NCBI GenBank assembly: GCA_036924085.1 | Contig: JAVGWX010000009.1 | Location: 59,064,331 to 59,128,330 of the forward strand | Reading direction: 5' to 3' | Source: Ariolimax columbianus | Taxonomy: Eukaryota; Mollusca; Gastropoda; Stylommatophora; Arionidae | DNA length: 64,000 bases | Part shown: positions 31,921-43,225 of the stretch, in pieces | Layout: every line of letters begins with the position of its first letter | How positions within the stretch are numbered: the stretch's first letter is position 1 | The notes under the pieces: model-generated | The model's database searches: none | What the model was told of the DNA's origin: nothing | Seen by the model: the letters and a program-made list of their open reading frames with translations, nothing else | Position numbers and translations under genes: made by a program

Positions 31921-32689
31921 AATACAGAAATAAATGCAGCAAAAGACTTGTTTTCCTAGAAATGGGAAGAAGAAGAGAATGAGAACGAGAAGCAGAAGAA
32001 AAGGAGGAAGAAAAATGCTACTTTTCTTAACACGCTGTTACAATCCAAGGTAAAGGTCAGTCCCATGGCAACAATTGCCATCGGAGATGAAGATTACTAT
32101 TCATGTACTAAGCCGCAGTCGATATGTGGCGGGTAACAAGTTCCCTTCCTTGCTGCTTCTATCTTCTCCAACTCATACGTCAAGTACCCATTTATAGCTG
32201 GGTAGACTGGTAGAGCGGTCGTACCAGGCACGAAGCGCGGTACGAATTTGTTTCTGTCCGTCCGTTAATTCGAACCATGAGACGTTGTAAGCCCAGTCTA
32301 GCAAATCAGCTCACTGTCGACTAGGCTATACGTTACCCTAACAGTAGATCTTCGACAAAAATAAACACATTTTAGAAGACATGAGAGTGTTCCTTTTTTA
32401 CAGTTATTCTTTATATGATGTGAAGAATGTTGACAAATATTGTAGTCTCAATTGGACCCAATCGAAGCTCGTAAACTCAGAAAGTCACAAGTGAGGTAAG
32501 AAAACAAAAACCCACAAATCATTGTTGGAATGACAACGAAATTAAAAGTGGATATCTTTTATTTCTTGGATAATTGGTTTTATGGATTTGAAGAAATATC
32601 GAGCTGCGTTTCATCGTCTAGAAATGCCATGCTCAATTTTGTTGTTGATAAAAGAGATGACGTTCTAGATCGTTTCCTCTCCTAGTTTC
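31921..32689. other. Unassigned stretch with a tRNA-like segment at 32196-32290
   Basis: 'tgggtagactggtagagcgg' resembles a tRNA D-arm/A box and 'ttaattcgaaccatgagacg' about 50 bases later a B-box/T-arm, so this may be a SINE head or tRNA pseudogene. No acceptor pairing was confirmed. Nothing else recognised. Confidence 0.35.
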
Positions 32690-33800
32690 GTGTCTTCCTT
32701 TGAGCAGCAAGGGTTTCTGGTGCATTGTGTTTTAGTTTTATTTATCTTCAAACCAGTAGCTTGCTGACCCATTTACATATTTCAAGGATTGTTGAACTTG
32801 ATCAATGGTAAAGTAGAGGGGCACGATGTCATCTGCAAATAGTCAATAGATGAGCCACTCTCCGTCTATATGTACGCCTCTGTCGACGCAATTTCATTGT
32901 TAGGAAATCACTTTGAGAGCGGCTGTTGGCTTGGCTTAGCTTGGCTGCGTTCGTTCTCAATTTTCCGCTACCAAACCCTAAAAGGGCTTAAGTAACAGAA
33001 TGTAGTCCAGAGAACGGAATGCGTTGTGTCATAGTTTACAGCTTGGCTGTGATATTTGCACCTTTCGGTCCAACACATCCGACTTCAGCAAGCATTTCTT
33101 GAGTACCTGGTTAGCATTCCCTCTTCGATCCCTTCTCCTCAGCCAGTCTACCCTGCTGCAGCCTGTTATCCAGGATCACGGCGTGGAGGTGTAGAAGGTT
33201 CTTGGCTGCTCTGTTTCGCTGGCCCTGAGGCTAGCAGTCAGCTATGGGTCTCTGACCACTGCAGCTCATGCACTGCTCAGCATCTTGATCCCGAGAACCG
33301 CTATTAATAGCTTTCGGGAGATATTGTCGCCCTGTCTGACACCCTCTTGCTATCGAAACATTTACTGGACGATGGTTTAGCGTGATAGCTGTATTGCAAT
33401 GTGTATTGGTTTCCTCGATCAATTTGAAGTAGGTTTCGGAGATGCCCTGGTTTTTAGAGCATTTACCACATTATTGATTTCGATATTGTCAAATGCTTTC
33501 CAATAATCTATAACTACAAGACATGAGGATTAACGCATTTCACAAGCCCTCTCCATCAGTTGTTTGATTGCGTGGAGGTGGTCAATGGTGAAGCCCTTTC
33601 CTGAATCCGGCTGTATCTTTAGACTGGTGTTCATCGTTTTGTCTGTAGATTCTGCTAGCAGTGAGTCTTATAAATATCTTGTATAATATCGAAAGTAGGC
33701 AAATTGGACGACAGTTCCCAAGAAGTTCATTATCTCCATTTTTGTGGATTAGGACAGTCTTTGACGATTTCCACTGATAAGGAATTTGAATTTTCACTCG
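32690..33800 (-). pseudogene. RTE-like LINE reverse transcriptase, split by SINE-B
   Basis: From 33800 down: 'PYQWKSSKTVLIHKNGDNE', 'NCRPICLLSILYKIF', 'AGFRKG', then 'NVSIARGCQTGRQYLPKAI' (a decayed RGVRQGDTISPKLF block). After the SINE it resumes with 'RGVHIDGEWLIY' and 'LFADDIVPLYFTID' at about 32860-32790. Both halves are in the order expected for one gene, so the SINE entered an existing LINE. Several stops and shifts; inactive. Confidence 0.82.
32927..33292 (-). mobile_element. SINE-B copy inserted in a LINE
   Basis: A full-length copy with CCAAG-type tail (plus-strand 'tggcttggcttagcttggct' on the left). Probable target-site duplication 'gagagcggctgt' (32915-32926) and 'gagaaccgctat' (33293-33304), with three mismatches. 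Confidence 0.88.
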
Positions 33801-33884
33801 TCAGGAATTTGAACTGATTCAAAGTATGTATTGAACAGTTTTGACAGCTGAACTGCTGGAGTTTCTCCCCCTGTCTTAAGGATG

Positions 33885-34310
33885 TCTATAGAGCAAATAC
33901 TAGATATTATACGACTACTACACTTACCCAGATATTATCCGACTACTACACTTACCCAGATATTACACGACTACTACACTTACCCAGATATTACACGACT
34001 ACTACACTTACCCAGATATTACACGACTACTACACATACCCAGATATTACACGACTACTACACACTTAACTAGATGTTTCACGACTACTACACATATACC
34101 CATATGTTGCACACAAAGTACAAACATACTTAGATATTACATACATACAACACACATATTCAAACGTTGCATACATAACACACACATGCTAAAATATTAT
34201 ATACACAAAACACACATACCGAAATACTCTACATATACATCATACATGTCCACATACTCAACATTAATATTACACAAAAAAACATACATTTCAACACATA
34301 ATGTATCAAG
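33885..34310. repeat. 28 bp tandem repeat grading into decay
   Basis: Units of 'cgactactacacttacccag' plus 'atattaca' are clear at 33905-34090, then break up into related 'acacacatacc.aaatatta' text to 34310. Confidence 0.9.
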
Positions 34311-35100
34311 ACACAGCATGGTGGTTAAGAATACAGCCTAGCACAATAACAATCCCCTATGGGGTCTAATATACAATTGAAACACGTGTATTGTGAGGGC
34401 AATACTTCTGATGAGCGGATTAGAGCCGATGTGGTAGACACTTTCCCAATACCCGATCTTGCACATTTCACAATCGCAGAATTGATATGGAATTTGCTAT
34501 AAAGTCTTCATCATCATTATTTTTATTAATCAGCTTGCCGGTTAGCTCTTTTGGTGATTCTACTTAGTTGAGATGAGGGGTCATGTGGCACAGTAAGTAG
34601 AGATATAAACACATAAAGGAATAGAAAAAGGCACTTCTGGATAGCACATAGAGTGCTCCGATAGACCTCTCAAGTTGGTATGTGAGACTCGAGAAGGCAA
34701 CAGTGCGAGCAGAAGTGACAATGGCCAGGAAGGCGTTGGAAGTAGGAGAAGGCCAGATGAGCAGATAGCCGAAAAACAGGTAATAGCCAAATGGTGATAC
34801 GAGTATAAGTAATGAGCCAAACTGGCAACAAAGGAGTACAAGCAGATGGACTTATGGGGAAGGAGTCTGAGGACTAGGGAAAAAGTGTGCTGCATGTTAA
34901 TGATGGCTTTTGGTGTGTGTGAAGACAGGATTTGTAATGCCATACGCTAGAGAGTCTTCTACAATTATTCGTCTCCTTTGGCATGTTATCGGTGTGTCAT
35001 TGGTTTTATCTCCATTTATATAACACATGAGCTCACAAAAGAGACGATTGGTTCTATTTTCGTTTAAATAACACACTCGGGCTCACAAAAGAAACGAAGC
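34311..35100. other. Unassigned stretch
   Basis: No clear repeat or protein. A 120-codon open frame on the minus strand (34581-34943) lacks any recognisable domain. Confidence 0.45.
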
Positions 35101-35104
35101 TAAT

Positions 35105-35480
35105 ATGACGAAACATAAAATGAATATAGAACGATCCGCCCATGTTCCAGTTCTAATTTACAAGTGTGAATCGTGGACAATGATCAAATTACAGAATATC
35201 CAGCTCCAAACCTCTAAAATGATACGCCTTGGAAAGATGGACCAAGTAACAAGTAGAGACAATATCCGAAATCATGCAATATGGCATGATCTCAAAACCC
35301 AGCCTTGCAGACTAGAATGGAAGCAGTCTCATCTTCAGTGATTTGGCCACGTCTGCAGAATGATAAAAAAAGATCGGTAGTCGTGAAAAACAAAGATCGA
35401 GACCCATGGGACGACAAGATGCCCGCTATGGGCACATAATAATACACCCTGTCAAATCGACTAGACGGGATAGAATAGTT
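35105..35480 (+). pseudogene. LINE C-terminal fragment (CESW type)
   Basis: Reads 'VPVLIYKCESWTMIKLQN', 'SRDNIRNHAIWHD' and, after one stop, 'FGHVCRMIKK'. This matches the region after the reverse transcriptase in many LINEs ('PVLxYGCESWTL...WFGHVxRM'). 5'-truncated and inactive. Confidence 0.75.
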
Positions 35481-36157
35481 TAGTGCTCCTTCTGCCGAAC
35501 CTCTACTCCCCAGGGTAAAAGAAGAGCGATTAAATGAATAGATATATTAACATAAATTGCTACAGACAACTCCCAGAAGCAAGAAAGAATAAAAAGAAAA
35601 TATAATAATGGTGTGACGATCACAAAGGATAACATGGAAGAAACACGTGCATAATTACCTGATGGTATCCTAGCTCCAAAGGAGTGTGGCCGACGTGATT
35701 ACTCAAACGTATGTGCTGCCAGTACTGTTCATTGTCTTCAAAGTAGGTTGCACGGGGAACTTATCGTAAAGGTGCGTTCGATTCACTTTTAGTTCATAAC
35801 AGATAATCCGTCACTGTAATAAGAAGTTCATCTGAATGTGATGAAAAGAAAACGTCTTCCTAGCATTAGCTAATCCTGGAATGCCTTTTTGTAAAGAATA
35901 TAGGTCATCCATTGAGAAAAACAACGAACTTTCACATAATATTAGCGACAGCTGTTTCTCATGTTGCTAGCTACTTGCGGCATACGGTGACGTTTGATAA
36001 ATATCGTAATCAGGTGACCTTGCGTCTGTCAATAATTGAAACGGTTTTAAACCACAGCTGGCGATCAGAAGGTGTACATTGTGCGCCGAAACGCAGCTTC
36101 TATTTACAGAAATGGATATGCCAGGAATTATTTTATCACCAATTCTTAAGTATTGAG

Positions 36158-36159
<2 letters not shown>
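35481..36159. other. Unassigned stretch
   Basis: Nothing recognised. Confidence 0.45.
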
Positions 36160-36228
<69 letters not shown>

Positions 36229-36256
36229 CATATATATACATTTTTATTTATATACA

Positions 36257-36329
<73 letters not shown>

Positions 36330-36330
36330 T
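36160..36330. repeat. Two TA microsatellites with a short T-rich spacer
   Basis: TA runs at about 36161-36226 and 36257-36327, directly at the 3' end of the RNase H LINE. Confidence 0.97.
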
Positions 36331-36439
36331 CTTCTTCTTTCCTCTTCTTCTTCGTACGCTGTCAGACGTCAACCTGTATTTTTTCAAAAAAAGCAGCGGT
36401 CATCCTGAGGCTGTCGACACTGCCATAGAGCTTGTCTAG

Positions 36440-37180
36440 TGTTGCCACTGGTGATGGCCACATCTGCTATCTCTGATCCTCGTATGTCGTGCAGTTTTGC
36501 AGCAAATGTTCAGCGGTCATTTTCCCGGTACCACACGAGCATTCATCAGTGCCACCTATCTTCAATGTATTTAATAGGTGGTACCTCAGTCTATTGTGGC
36601 CTGTGCGCAGTCTGAAGACCAAACCTGCTCTCTTCTGTTCAACTGGTAATAGGCATCGTTTTTTATGTAGCCAGTACGTTCTGTTTCCCATTTGGTCATG
36701 AATCTAGCTCTATTGAGCTTTTTGACTCTTCGTAGGTCACACTAGTGTCTGGTTGTGGTAGTCTTGCACCTTCTTTTGCCAGTCTCTCTGCCTCCTCGTT
36801 GCCTTGGATGTTACAGTGGGGTGGAACTCACTGTACCACTACTCTTTTTGGTGCGGACTGCTGGCATAGTTGACAAAATACTGCTCTTAAATCATTAAGT
36901 TCAGTATTTTTCTGGCTTTTCAGTGCTGTGCCTACGGCCAGGGCATCTGTAAACAGGACTATATGGCTTTCATTTCTTTTGCCTGTCACCATTTCTTCTA
37001 CTGCAGCCCTCAGTGCCTCTGCCTCCGCTCTGAAATTATTTGAGTATTTTCCAGTTGCCACTGGCTGTGTTATTTTTCTACCATTTGGTAGGCTCAGGAA
37101 TACCCCTGCCCCCCCCCCCCCCCGTTCTGTGTTGTGTTTGTTACAGAACCGTCGGTGTATGCATGGGTCCAGTCCATGCT
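36440..37180 (-). pseudogene. RNase H LINE ORF2, RNase H and C-terminal knuckle part
   Basis: 'DWTHAYTDGSVTN' gives the first catalytic Asp (TDGS), 'FRAEAEALRAA' the Glu and 'VLFTDALAV' the second Asp. 'GNEEA.RLAKEGARLPQP' holds the last block. A poly(C) run at about 37110-37126 shifts the frame just after the first motif. The C-terminal part 'GLVFRLRTGHNRLRYHLLN' and 'DECSCGTGKMTAEHLLQNC' carries a Cys/His cluster. RNase H would remove the RNA template during integration. Confidence 0.88.
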
Positions 37181-37269
37181 TGGGTAGTTTGTCGTTATGT
37201 ACCTCAGGGTTATGTCTCTTCTGTCTTTTTCAGTCTGGCTGTTCTTGTTTCCAATACCTGGTATATTTT

Positions 37270-38720
37270 CTACCACCTATGGAAATATATGCTGCCTCCA
37301 GGTAGGTTTTCGTACAATAGGGATGGGCTTTGTGTTGTTAATGCGTTCGTACGGTCTTCGCTCATCTTTGCTTTGGCTATTTCTGCAAAGTTTCTCCGCT
37401 TTAGTTTCCCATTTCCAGAATTATTTAGTCTCTGATGCATTGGATGGTCTGTCAGTCTTCTGAGTTTCTCTGCTTGCTGCTGGGCTCTGCAGTCTCTTCT
37501 GTCGGTCATGGATTGCAGATGTGTAATCTTTTCAAGTTCTAAAATTGGCGTTGACTTCATGCCTCCTGTTATAACTCTTATGGCTTGGTTTTGAATTTTG
37601 CTAATTTTGTCAAAGTTCGCCTTTGCTGCTGTTGTCCATGCCGCAATGCCATACTCGAGAACTGGTCTCACTCTTCCAGTGTACAGTTTCTTTAGTATAC
37701 TTTCGTCTGCTCCCCAGCTTGTGCCAGCAAGTTTCCTCATGATTGCCATTTTTTGCCTTGCTCTCATTCGGTTTCTCTCGATCTGACTTTTCCATGTCAT
37801 GCGCCGATCAAATGTGACTCCCAGGTAGTTTGGGTTATCGTTTGGCCGCAGGTATTTGCCGTTTAGACTTAATTTGGTGTTTTGGGGTTTGTTTGAAAGC
37901 GAGAATATCGTACATGTTTTTTCCTCGTTTATTTTGACCAGCCATGAGTTCGCCTACTCCTCCAACGACGTTAGGGCCTGCTGCATCCGATTACTTGCTA
38001 TGGTGAGATTCTTTTCAGAGGTCCACATAGCCAGATCGTCTGCAAACATGGAGCTGTGGACTCTTTTTGGTATATTCTCTGTGATGTTATTTATATACAC
38101 CAGGAAGAGTGTAGGTGACAGTACTCCCCCTTGGGGTACTCCCTGCTGAAGTGTCACCTTTTTGCTCATCTGCCCTTGTACTTGAACTCTGGCTGTTGTT
38201 TTTGAGGTAGTGGCTGATCCATATGTACATTTTCCCACAAAAACTTCTTCTTCGTAGCTTGACTTTAAGTCCCTCTTTCCAGACCTTGTCAAATGCCTTC
38301 TCTAAATCCACACAAACCGCTACTGTGTATTTTTTCTCCTAGTAAGCATCTTCTATTTCTTGGGCTATGAGAGTGATCTGATCCTCAGTGGATCTGTGCT
38401 GTCTAAAGCCTGCTTGCTGTGGAATTACTATATGTTTTTCTTCCAGATGCCACATCAGTCTGGTGTTTATCATTTATATATATATGGACAGGGCCCAGGC
38501 GAGCACACAGCGAGAAATATTGTGAATGCCGGCAGTCTTATTCTTTCCTTCAAACAGAGGTCTCAAACACGCCACCCGCATGCTGTCGTTACTTAGTCGC
38601 CTCTCTTCTATACAAGAATTGTAGAGGTTTGCAAGTTCTGTTCAGGTGTCATCTCCACATCGACGGTCAGCTGCAATGGATCTCCGATGCCCTCTGCCTG
38701 TTGCCTTGATGGTATGATCT
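37270..38720 (-). pseudogene. RNase H LINE ORF2, reverse transcriptase part
   Basis: Frames to 38720 give the palm motifs listed for the element. The open piece 37270-37800 covers 'ILKKLYTGRVRPVLEYGIAA' and 'ISKIQNQAIRVITGGMKS', the thumb/connection text typical of RNase H LINEs. A stop after 'EIEDAY', a frame change near 38090 and another near 37800 disable it. Confidence 0.85.
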
Positions 38721-39099
38721 GCATCTGCCAGGTACATATTTTGACTTTAACATATCATTTATATTGTTGTCCTCTGACACGTTCTTTCTCCACGTTTCCT
38801 AAATGTATTGTTTTCAGCAAGTTCTTGTCATGTGACCACATTTTTTTATTATCGGACTATGATTTCGTTCATTAATTATCTTCGCACCACCAATTTCTTC
38901 AAGGCGCCTTTATTCGTTTTCTTTTCTTTCTCGGAGATGCGTCCCCTTCTTCTGCATATCCACTCTTTAAAAGTATCAATTCTCTTCTGAAGCTGTTCAT
39001 TCGTTGTTATTCTACGCCACTCCTGATCATTCTCATGTTCAATGTGAGAGGGACTTTATGGTTGTCAATACATAACTCATGTTCGTAAAAACGGATTTG

Positions 39100-39810
39100 G
39101 CTATCCCTAATATATTCTGGATTCCCACTTCACATCTTCCATTTTCCTTTATTATATTTCCAAGATAGGAGAAGCTGTGCTAATGATCGTAGCTGTTGTT
39201 CTCTTAGTGTTAATGCCCAGCCCATAAACCTGACTTTTCTTTCTTTCTTGAATTAATCATTCTTGTTCGCTTTCAGTCAGCACAACTATGTCATCCGCAT
39301 ATCTGAGATTGTTTATTAATTCTCAACTGCTAATACGTCCATGCATATCTTCTATATGTCGAAAAATATGTTATGTGTTAAGTATGTAGTCCAGAGAACG
39401 GAATGCGTTGTGTCGTGGTTTACAGCTTGACTGCAACATTTGCACCTTTCGGTCCAACACATCCGACTCAAGCAAGCATTTTTTGAGTACCGGGTTAGCA
39501 TTCCCTCTTCAATCCCTTCTCCTTTGCCAGTCTGCCCTACTGCAGCTTGTTATCCAGGATTACCGCGTGGAGGTGTAGAAGGGTCTTGGCAGCTCTGGTT
39601 CGCTGGCCCTGACGCTAGCAGTCAGCTATGAGTCGCTGACCACTGCAGGTAATGCGTTGCTCAGCATCTTGATCCCCAGTAGTGGTTTGATCCCAATATA
39701 GATTACTGGGTGTTCATCACCCCTGTTTTCCAAACATGTAACTAGTTTCTCATGCTGGACTCTGTCAAATGACTTTTTGAAGCCTATAAAGCATACATAT
39801 ATGAAAGGCA
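39100..39810 (-). pseudogene. Another LINE reverse transcriptase, split by SINE-B
   Basis: At the high end 'VCFIGFKKSFDRVQHEKL' is motif A ('FIDFKKAFDSVxHxxL' in relatives). At 39300-39250 'NNLRYADDIVVLTESE' is motif C. The SINE-B copy lies between them, and the motif B text is missing, so part was lost. A different family from the RNase H LINE next door. Confidence 0.75.
39375..39676 (-). mobile_element. SINE-B copy, tail end truncated
   Basis: The body from 'tgtagtccagagaacggaat' to 'cagcatcttgatccc' matches other copies. The 'ccgctaccaagccctgaa' part and tail are absent. It sits between motifs A and C of a LINE fragment. Confidence 0.85.
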
Positions 39811-40085
39811 TTCGCCTCTCACAGTGATGAACGGAAACGGTTGGCGATTGAATCCCGCAAGTTTCAAATGACCCCTGGTCTCAAGGGAGGTAAAACCAGA
39901 GTGCTTGCATCCCAAGTTACACCCAGTCGTCTCGACCAATAGTCTTACCACTGATCCAAGGTAACGCAGGATAAGAGTGAGATTGATAACAAGCACATAT
40001 TCTTCCTCAATATAATCCAAATACAGCGCACATCATATTATTAAGACAAAACCGTCTGATGTTGTGACCATCACCGCTTAGTAAC
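39806..40085 (+). mobile_element. SINE-C copy 3
   Basis: The head 'gcattcgcctctcacagtga' and 'ggcgattgaatcccgcaagt' shows a B-box-like GATTGAATCCC. The core 'cagtcgtctcgacc' and 'ccaaggtaacgcaggataag' is the reverse complement of the two copies at 25-26 kb. Confidence 0.75.
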
Positions 40086-40204
40086 TTTTATTTATCTATA
40101 TATTTTTCTGCTACATTTCATAAACGAACGTGTGCTTCTTTTGTTCCTTGTTCTGTCTAAATCCGACATTATACGTAAAACTATTATATTGGTTGTATTC
40201 ATCT

Positions 40205-40505
40205 TGATCTGGTTCTTCTACTGTGTGGTGTAGCCGTTTCCCAGATAAAACACGACTGTTATATCTAATATCTTCCTCTTGGGCTAGTTATTCTGCTTTG
40301 GCATATATCCGTTTCCCAGACAAAACACAAGACTATTATATCTAATTTCTTCCTTTTTGACTGCCTGTTCTAATGTGGCGTGTAGCCGTTCCCCAGATAA
40401 AACACGACTATTATATTTGCTGTCATTCTTCTGATCTAATTCTTCTACCCTATGGAGTAGAGGTTTGCCAGACTAAACACAAGACTATTTTATCGTATGT
40501 CATTC
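40205..40505. repeat. About 76 bp tandem repeat, four units
   Basis: 'cccagataaaacacgactgt' recurs at about 40240, 40315, 40392 and 40467 (75-77 bp steps), each followed by 'tatatctaat..cttcct' type text. Confidence 0.85.
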
Positions 40506-40509
40506 TCTT

Positions 40510-40885
40510 AACCTGGGGTGAGAAAGCTAATATCTGGCCAAACAAAATATATTGATCGGACATGTTAGTCAGAGTTAGGTAAAATATACTGGCTAAGACC
40601 CACACACACCTTTCCACGTAGGTCTCCTTGGAAACGGGCTGTGTTCATGGAGCTTGGCTAACATGGGGGTGGGAGATCAACGTGATCCCCGTATTAGTGA
40701 GCAACATACTGATGTAGCCAAGCATAGAATAACTGCCTCTAGAACCCAGGTTCACCATCATCAGTTCGCTGGAAATGTAAGGAAAGCTACTGCAACCAGC
40801 CACTTCACGCCCTTTTCAGGACGCACAAAAGAGTAAACGATACTCATTGTGGACATTCAGCAAAAAACAACAATAACAACTTTAC
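40510..40885 (+). repeat. Dispersed repeat D, copy 2
   Basis: Shares 'aaatatactggctaagaccc', 'ccttggaaacgggctgtgtt' and 'gagatcaacgtgatccccgt' with the other two copies. It ends near 'attcagcaaaaaacaacaat'. Confidence 0.8.
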
Positions 40886-41030
40886 GCTTTCATGAAACAC
40901 AAGCTAGTAGGAACTATGAGCCACGTCACTGTCAACTTTGTAAGGACCAAACCCAATTACGTATACAGGTGTGACTATGCTTTAATTCATGGTCTATTAT
41001 TGAGACAACATGATACCATCGGACTGACCA

Positions 41031-41140
41031 TAGATCGACACTGACCATAGATCGACGCTGGCCTGAGATCGACACTGGCCTGAGATTGACACTGGCCTGA
41101 GATCGACACTGGCCTGAGATCGACACTGGCCTGAGATCAA
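41031..41140. repeat. 17 bp minisatellite
   Basis: Six to seven units of 'gatcgacactggcctga', first ones diverged ('ccatagatcgacactga'). Confidence 0.95.
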
Positions 41141-41656
41141 ACTACCTGGAGACAGATGATGATCTGACTGCAGAGCTGATGAGTGAAGAGCAGAGTAACC
41201 TGCACGTACACACTCTTGTACATGCGTGTACACAAGCCTTCAACAGCAGATCTGACGTCAGGGAAGATAACTTCTTCAGCTTAAGGCAAAAATATTCCTG
41301 AAATCTGAAATAATCACATCGCTCACCTTGTTCCTAACCGGCTGCTAAGTCACATCTTTTCCGATAGGCGCTGTGATCTCCATGGTGATGACATTACTGA
41401 GGAGAATCGTTCTTTGCTACAGCCAAGAGAACCCCGGCCTACTTTATAAAGTGATCCACGGGTTATGTGGGGAACGACTGTAATCCGACAAAGAAAGTCG
41501 CCAGAAGTATCTAACTCAAGCACGAGAGGCGCGATACTTGTGTCTTTATTCATCCTAAACAGAGTTCCCGGAGTTCTCATCCATGGCCTACTTTATATCT
41601 ATAGTAGACTGTGTTATCGTATGTAACGGGACATTCCATTTCGGGTTAAGGGGAGG

Positions 41657-41659
<3 letters not shown>
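41141..41659. other. Unassigned stretch
   Basis: No gene or repeat recognised. Confidence 0.45.

Positions 41660-41736
<77 letters not shown>
41660..41736. repeat. TA microsatellite
   Basis: About 75 bp of uninterrupted TA. Confidence 0.97.
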
Positions 41737-41739
<3 letters not shown>

Positions 41740-41804
41740 AGTAAAGGTTTAGATAAAAAAAAGCAATGTAGCAAATATTGTCATATTCAGTTTAGCGAAG
41801 AGTT

Positions 41805-41950
41805 AGGATTATTGCAAGGTTTAGAGGTAGGATTCGGTTTAGAGTTAGGTTCAGGGTTGGGTTTAGGGTTAGGGTTATAATCAGGGTTAGGTGTAGGTTT
41901 ATGGTTATTGTTAAGTTAAGGGTTGGGGTTAAAATGTGGTTATGTTTTGA
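41805..41950 (+). repeat. Degenerate TTAGGG-like interstitial tract
   Basis: About 140 bp of text such as 'gggtttagggttagggttat', 'cagggttaggtgtaggttta' and 'gttaagggttggggtt'. Most hexamers are one step from TTAGGG, the common metazoan telomere repeat. It may be a decayed interstitial telomeric tract or an unrelated G-rich minisatellite. Confidence 0.65.
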
Positions 41951-42078
41951 GTTATATAACCTGGCTGTTATTATATCGTCTATGAATAATGCGGTGCTTG
42001 TGAAGAGACCAAATGCTACTCTCCTTATCATGGACCAACGTGTAACGTTGACAGATTCAAGAAATGCATTGCTAAGAT

Positions 42079-42439
42079 GGCCAGAATAAACCATTGCAGA
42101 AGCGGAAATTCTCGCCTATTCTCGCAGTTTTTTTTTTTTTTTTTTTTTGCGTCGCCGTATTTCTCTAATCTCCAAGGCGGTGTGCGTTGCACTGTAGTTT
42201 TTATTTTGCTCCTATCGGCCCAGTGCATCCGACTTCAGAATGTATTTTTATGTAAGGGTCTGCTTCCTCTTGCATTTTCTAAGGGTTTGCTTCCCCGGGG
42301 TAACGACCGGTGCTGTGATGGGGATCGAACCCAGCACCTTCTGGTTGTGAGCCGTGTCACTTAACCACTAGCCCACGCCGTCCTAAAATTGGCCAGAATA
42401 AACGATTGCATATGCGGAAATTCTCGTCTATTCTCGCAG
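42079..42439. repeat. 49 bp direct repeat flanking SINE-A
   Basis: 'ggccagaataaaccattgca' through 'ctattctcgcag' at 42079-42127 and again at 42391-42439, with about four mismatches. Far longer than normal SINE target-site duplications. Confidence 0.9.
42128..42390 (-). mobile_element. SINE-A, best copy, tRNA-derived head and poly(A)
   Basis: On the minus strand from 42390: 'ggcgtgggctagtggttaag' (A box TAGTGGTTAAG), then 'gaaggtgctgggttcgatcc' (B box GGTTCGATCC), then a body with 'ctgaagtcggatgcactggg', and a 21-base A run (plus-strand T at 42128-42148). Flanked on both sides by a 49 bp direct repeat. Confidence 0.9.
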
Positions 42440-42950
42440 TTAAAATGGGGAATATTCTGTGATGTCACTACCTCAAGTTCGGTGTTAAAAATACATATTT
42501 CTTTTGTTTGGGGTGAATTAGCACTCAGGAACCTGAATGGTATTAGCAACAAAAAACAACAATAATCTCAGTGTAATACCTCATAATAGCATATACCAGT
42601 ATGTAACCGTTTTCGTATAAATCGAAAAACACATCAGGTTATTTTGTCCTTATCCTCGACGAAGTCATTTTGGTTATAACGTAAGCTGTCGTCATATATT
42701 TCTTCTACTTCTTTTTTTATTTACTTCTTCTTTCATCATCAGATCACTTGCTGGGTTTCGTTAAGAAAAGACATTTGTGTTGTGTCGGACTGTTTAATGT
42801 CCGCGCAGCTTTGTCTCTCGTCTGTTTCCCCGAGGCCAGTATTGTCCTAACTTCCTCTATAAGATGCGCTCAGCTATATGTATATGCTCCTACCCTGATT
42901 TGATATTCAATGATTCTAAAGCACTCTCTTTTTTTAATATAAAAAAAACA
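42440..42950. other. Unassigned stretch
   Basis: Nothing recognised. Confidence 0.45.
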
Positions 42951-42954
42951 ACAG

Positions 42955-43225
42955 TGGAGCATCAGATTAAATACGGGAAATGGGGGTTGGATAGGACACA
43001 GGCTTCGGAAATCCCCACCAAAAGTGCCCAAACAATCCCTGACATGGAATCCACAGAGAAAGAGGAAGAGAGGTAGACCAAGAAACCTCTGAAGAAGAGA
43101 CTGTCTGTACTTCGACTGGAGAGAGGCATTAAGGGCAGCTCAAGATCGAACTTGCTGGAGGAGAGTTGTCAATGGCATATATCCGAAAGGAGCGACGGGT
43201 ATTGATGACTTTTTTTAGGAACTCT
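42955..43225 (+). pseudogene. LINE C-terminal fragment (GHRLRK...RKRGRPRN type)
   Basis: One frame reads '[20 protein letters not shown]', '[10 protein letters not shown]' and, after a stop, 'REALRAAQDRTCWRRVVNGI'. This matches the end of LINE ORFs with 'WIGHTLRK...[17 protein letters not shown]...RxxWRxxVxA'. 5'-truncated. Confidence 0.78.

Larger units (their letters stand above)
36331..38780 (-). mobile_element. RNase H-bearing LINE, longest copy in the window
   Basis: From high to low coordinates: text before the reverse transcriptase ('LYNSCIEERRL'), 'PQQAGFRQHRSTEDQITLI', motif A 'VDLEKAFDKVW', motif B 'GVPQGGVLSPTLF', motif C 'FADDLAMW', then the connection region, RNase H and a C-terminal knuckle segment. 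It ends in a GAA-type tail (plus-strand 'cttcttcttcgtacgctgtc' at about 36343). RT followed by RNase H places it in the I-like group (I, Nimb and relatives), known in molluscs; exact clade not tested. Shorter copies are at 47410-48285, 51464-52213 and 58576-59148. Confidence 0.88.

Noticed and set aside
33056..33307. Recurrent short frame (60-83 codons starting MHLSVQHIRL) as a conserved small protein
   Set aside because: It recurs because SINE-B recurs (also at 39440), and it is on the strand opposite to the element. Other copies break it.
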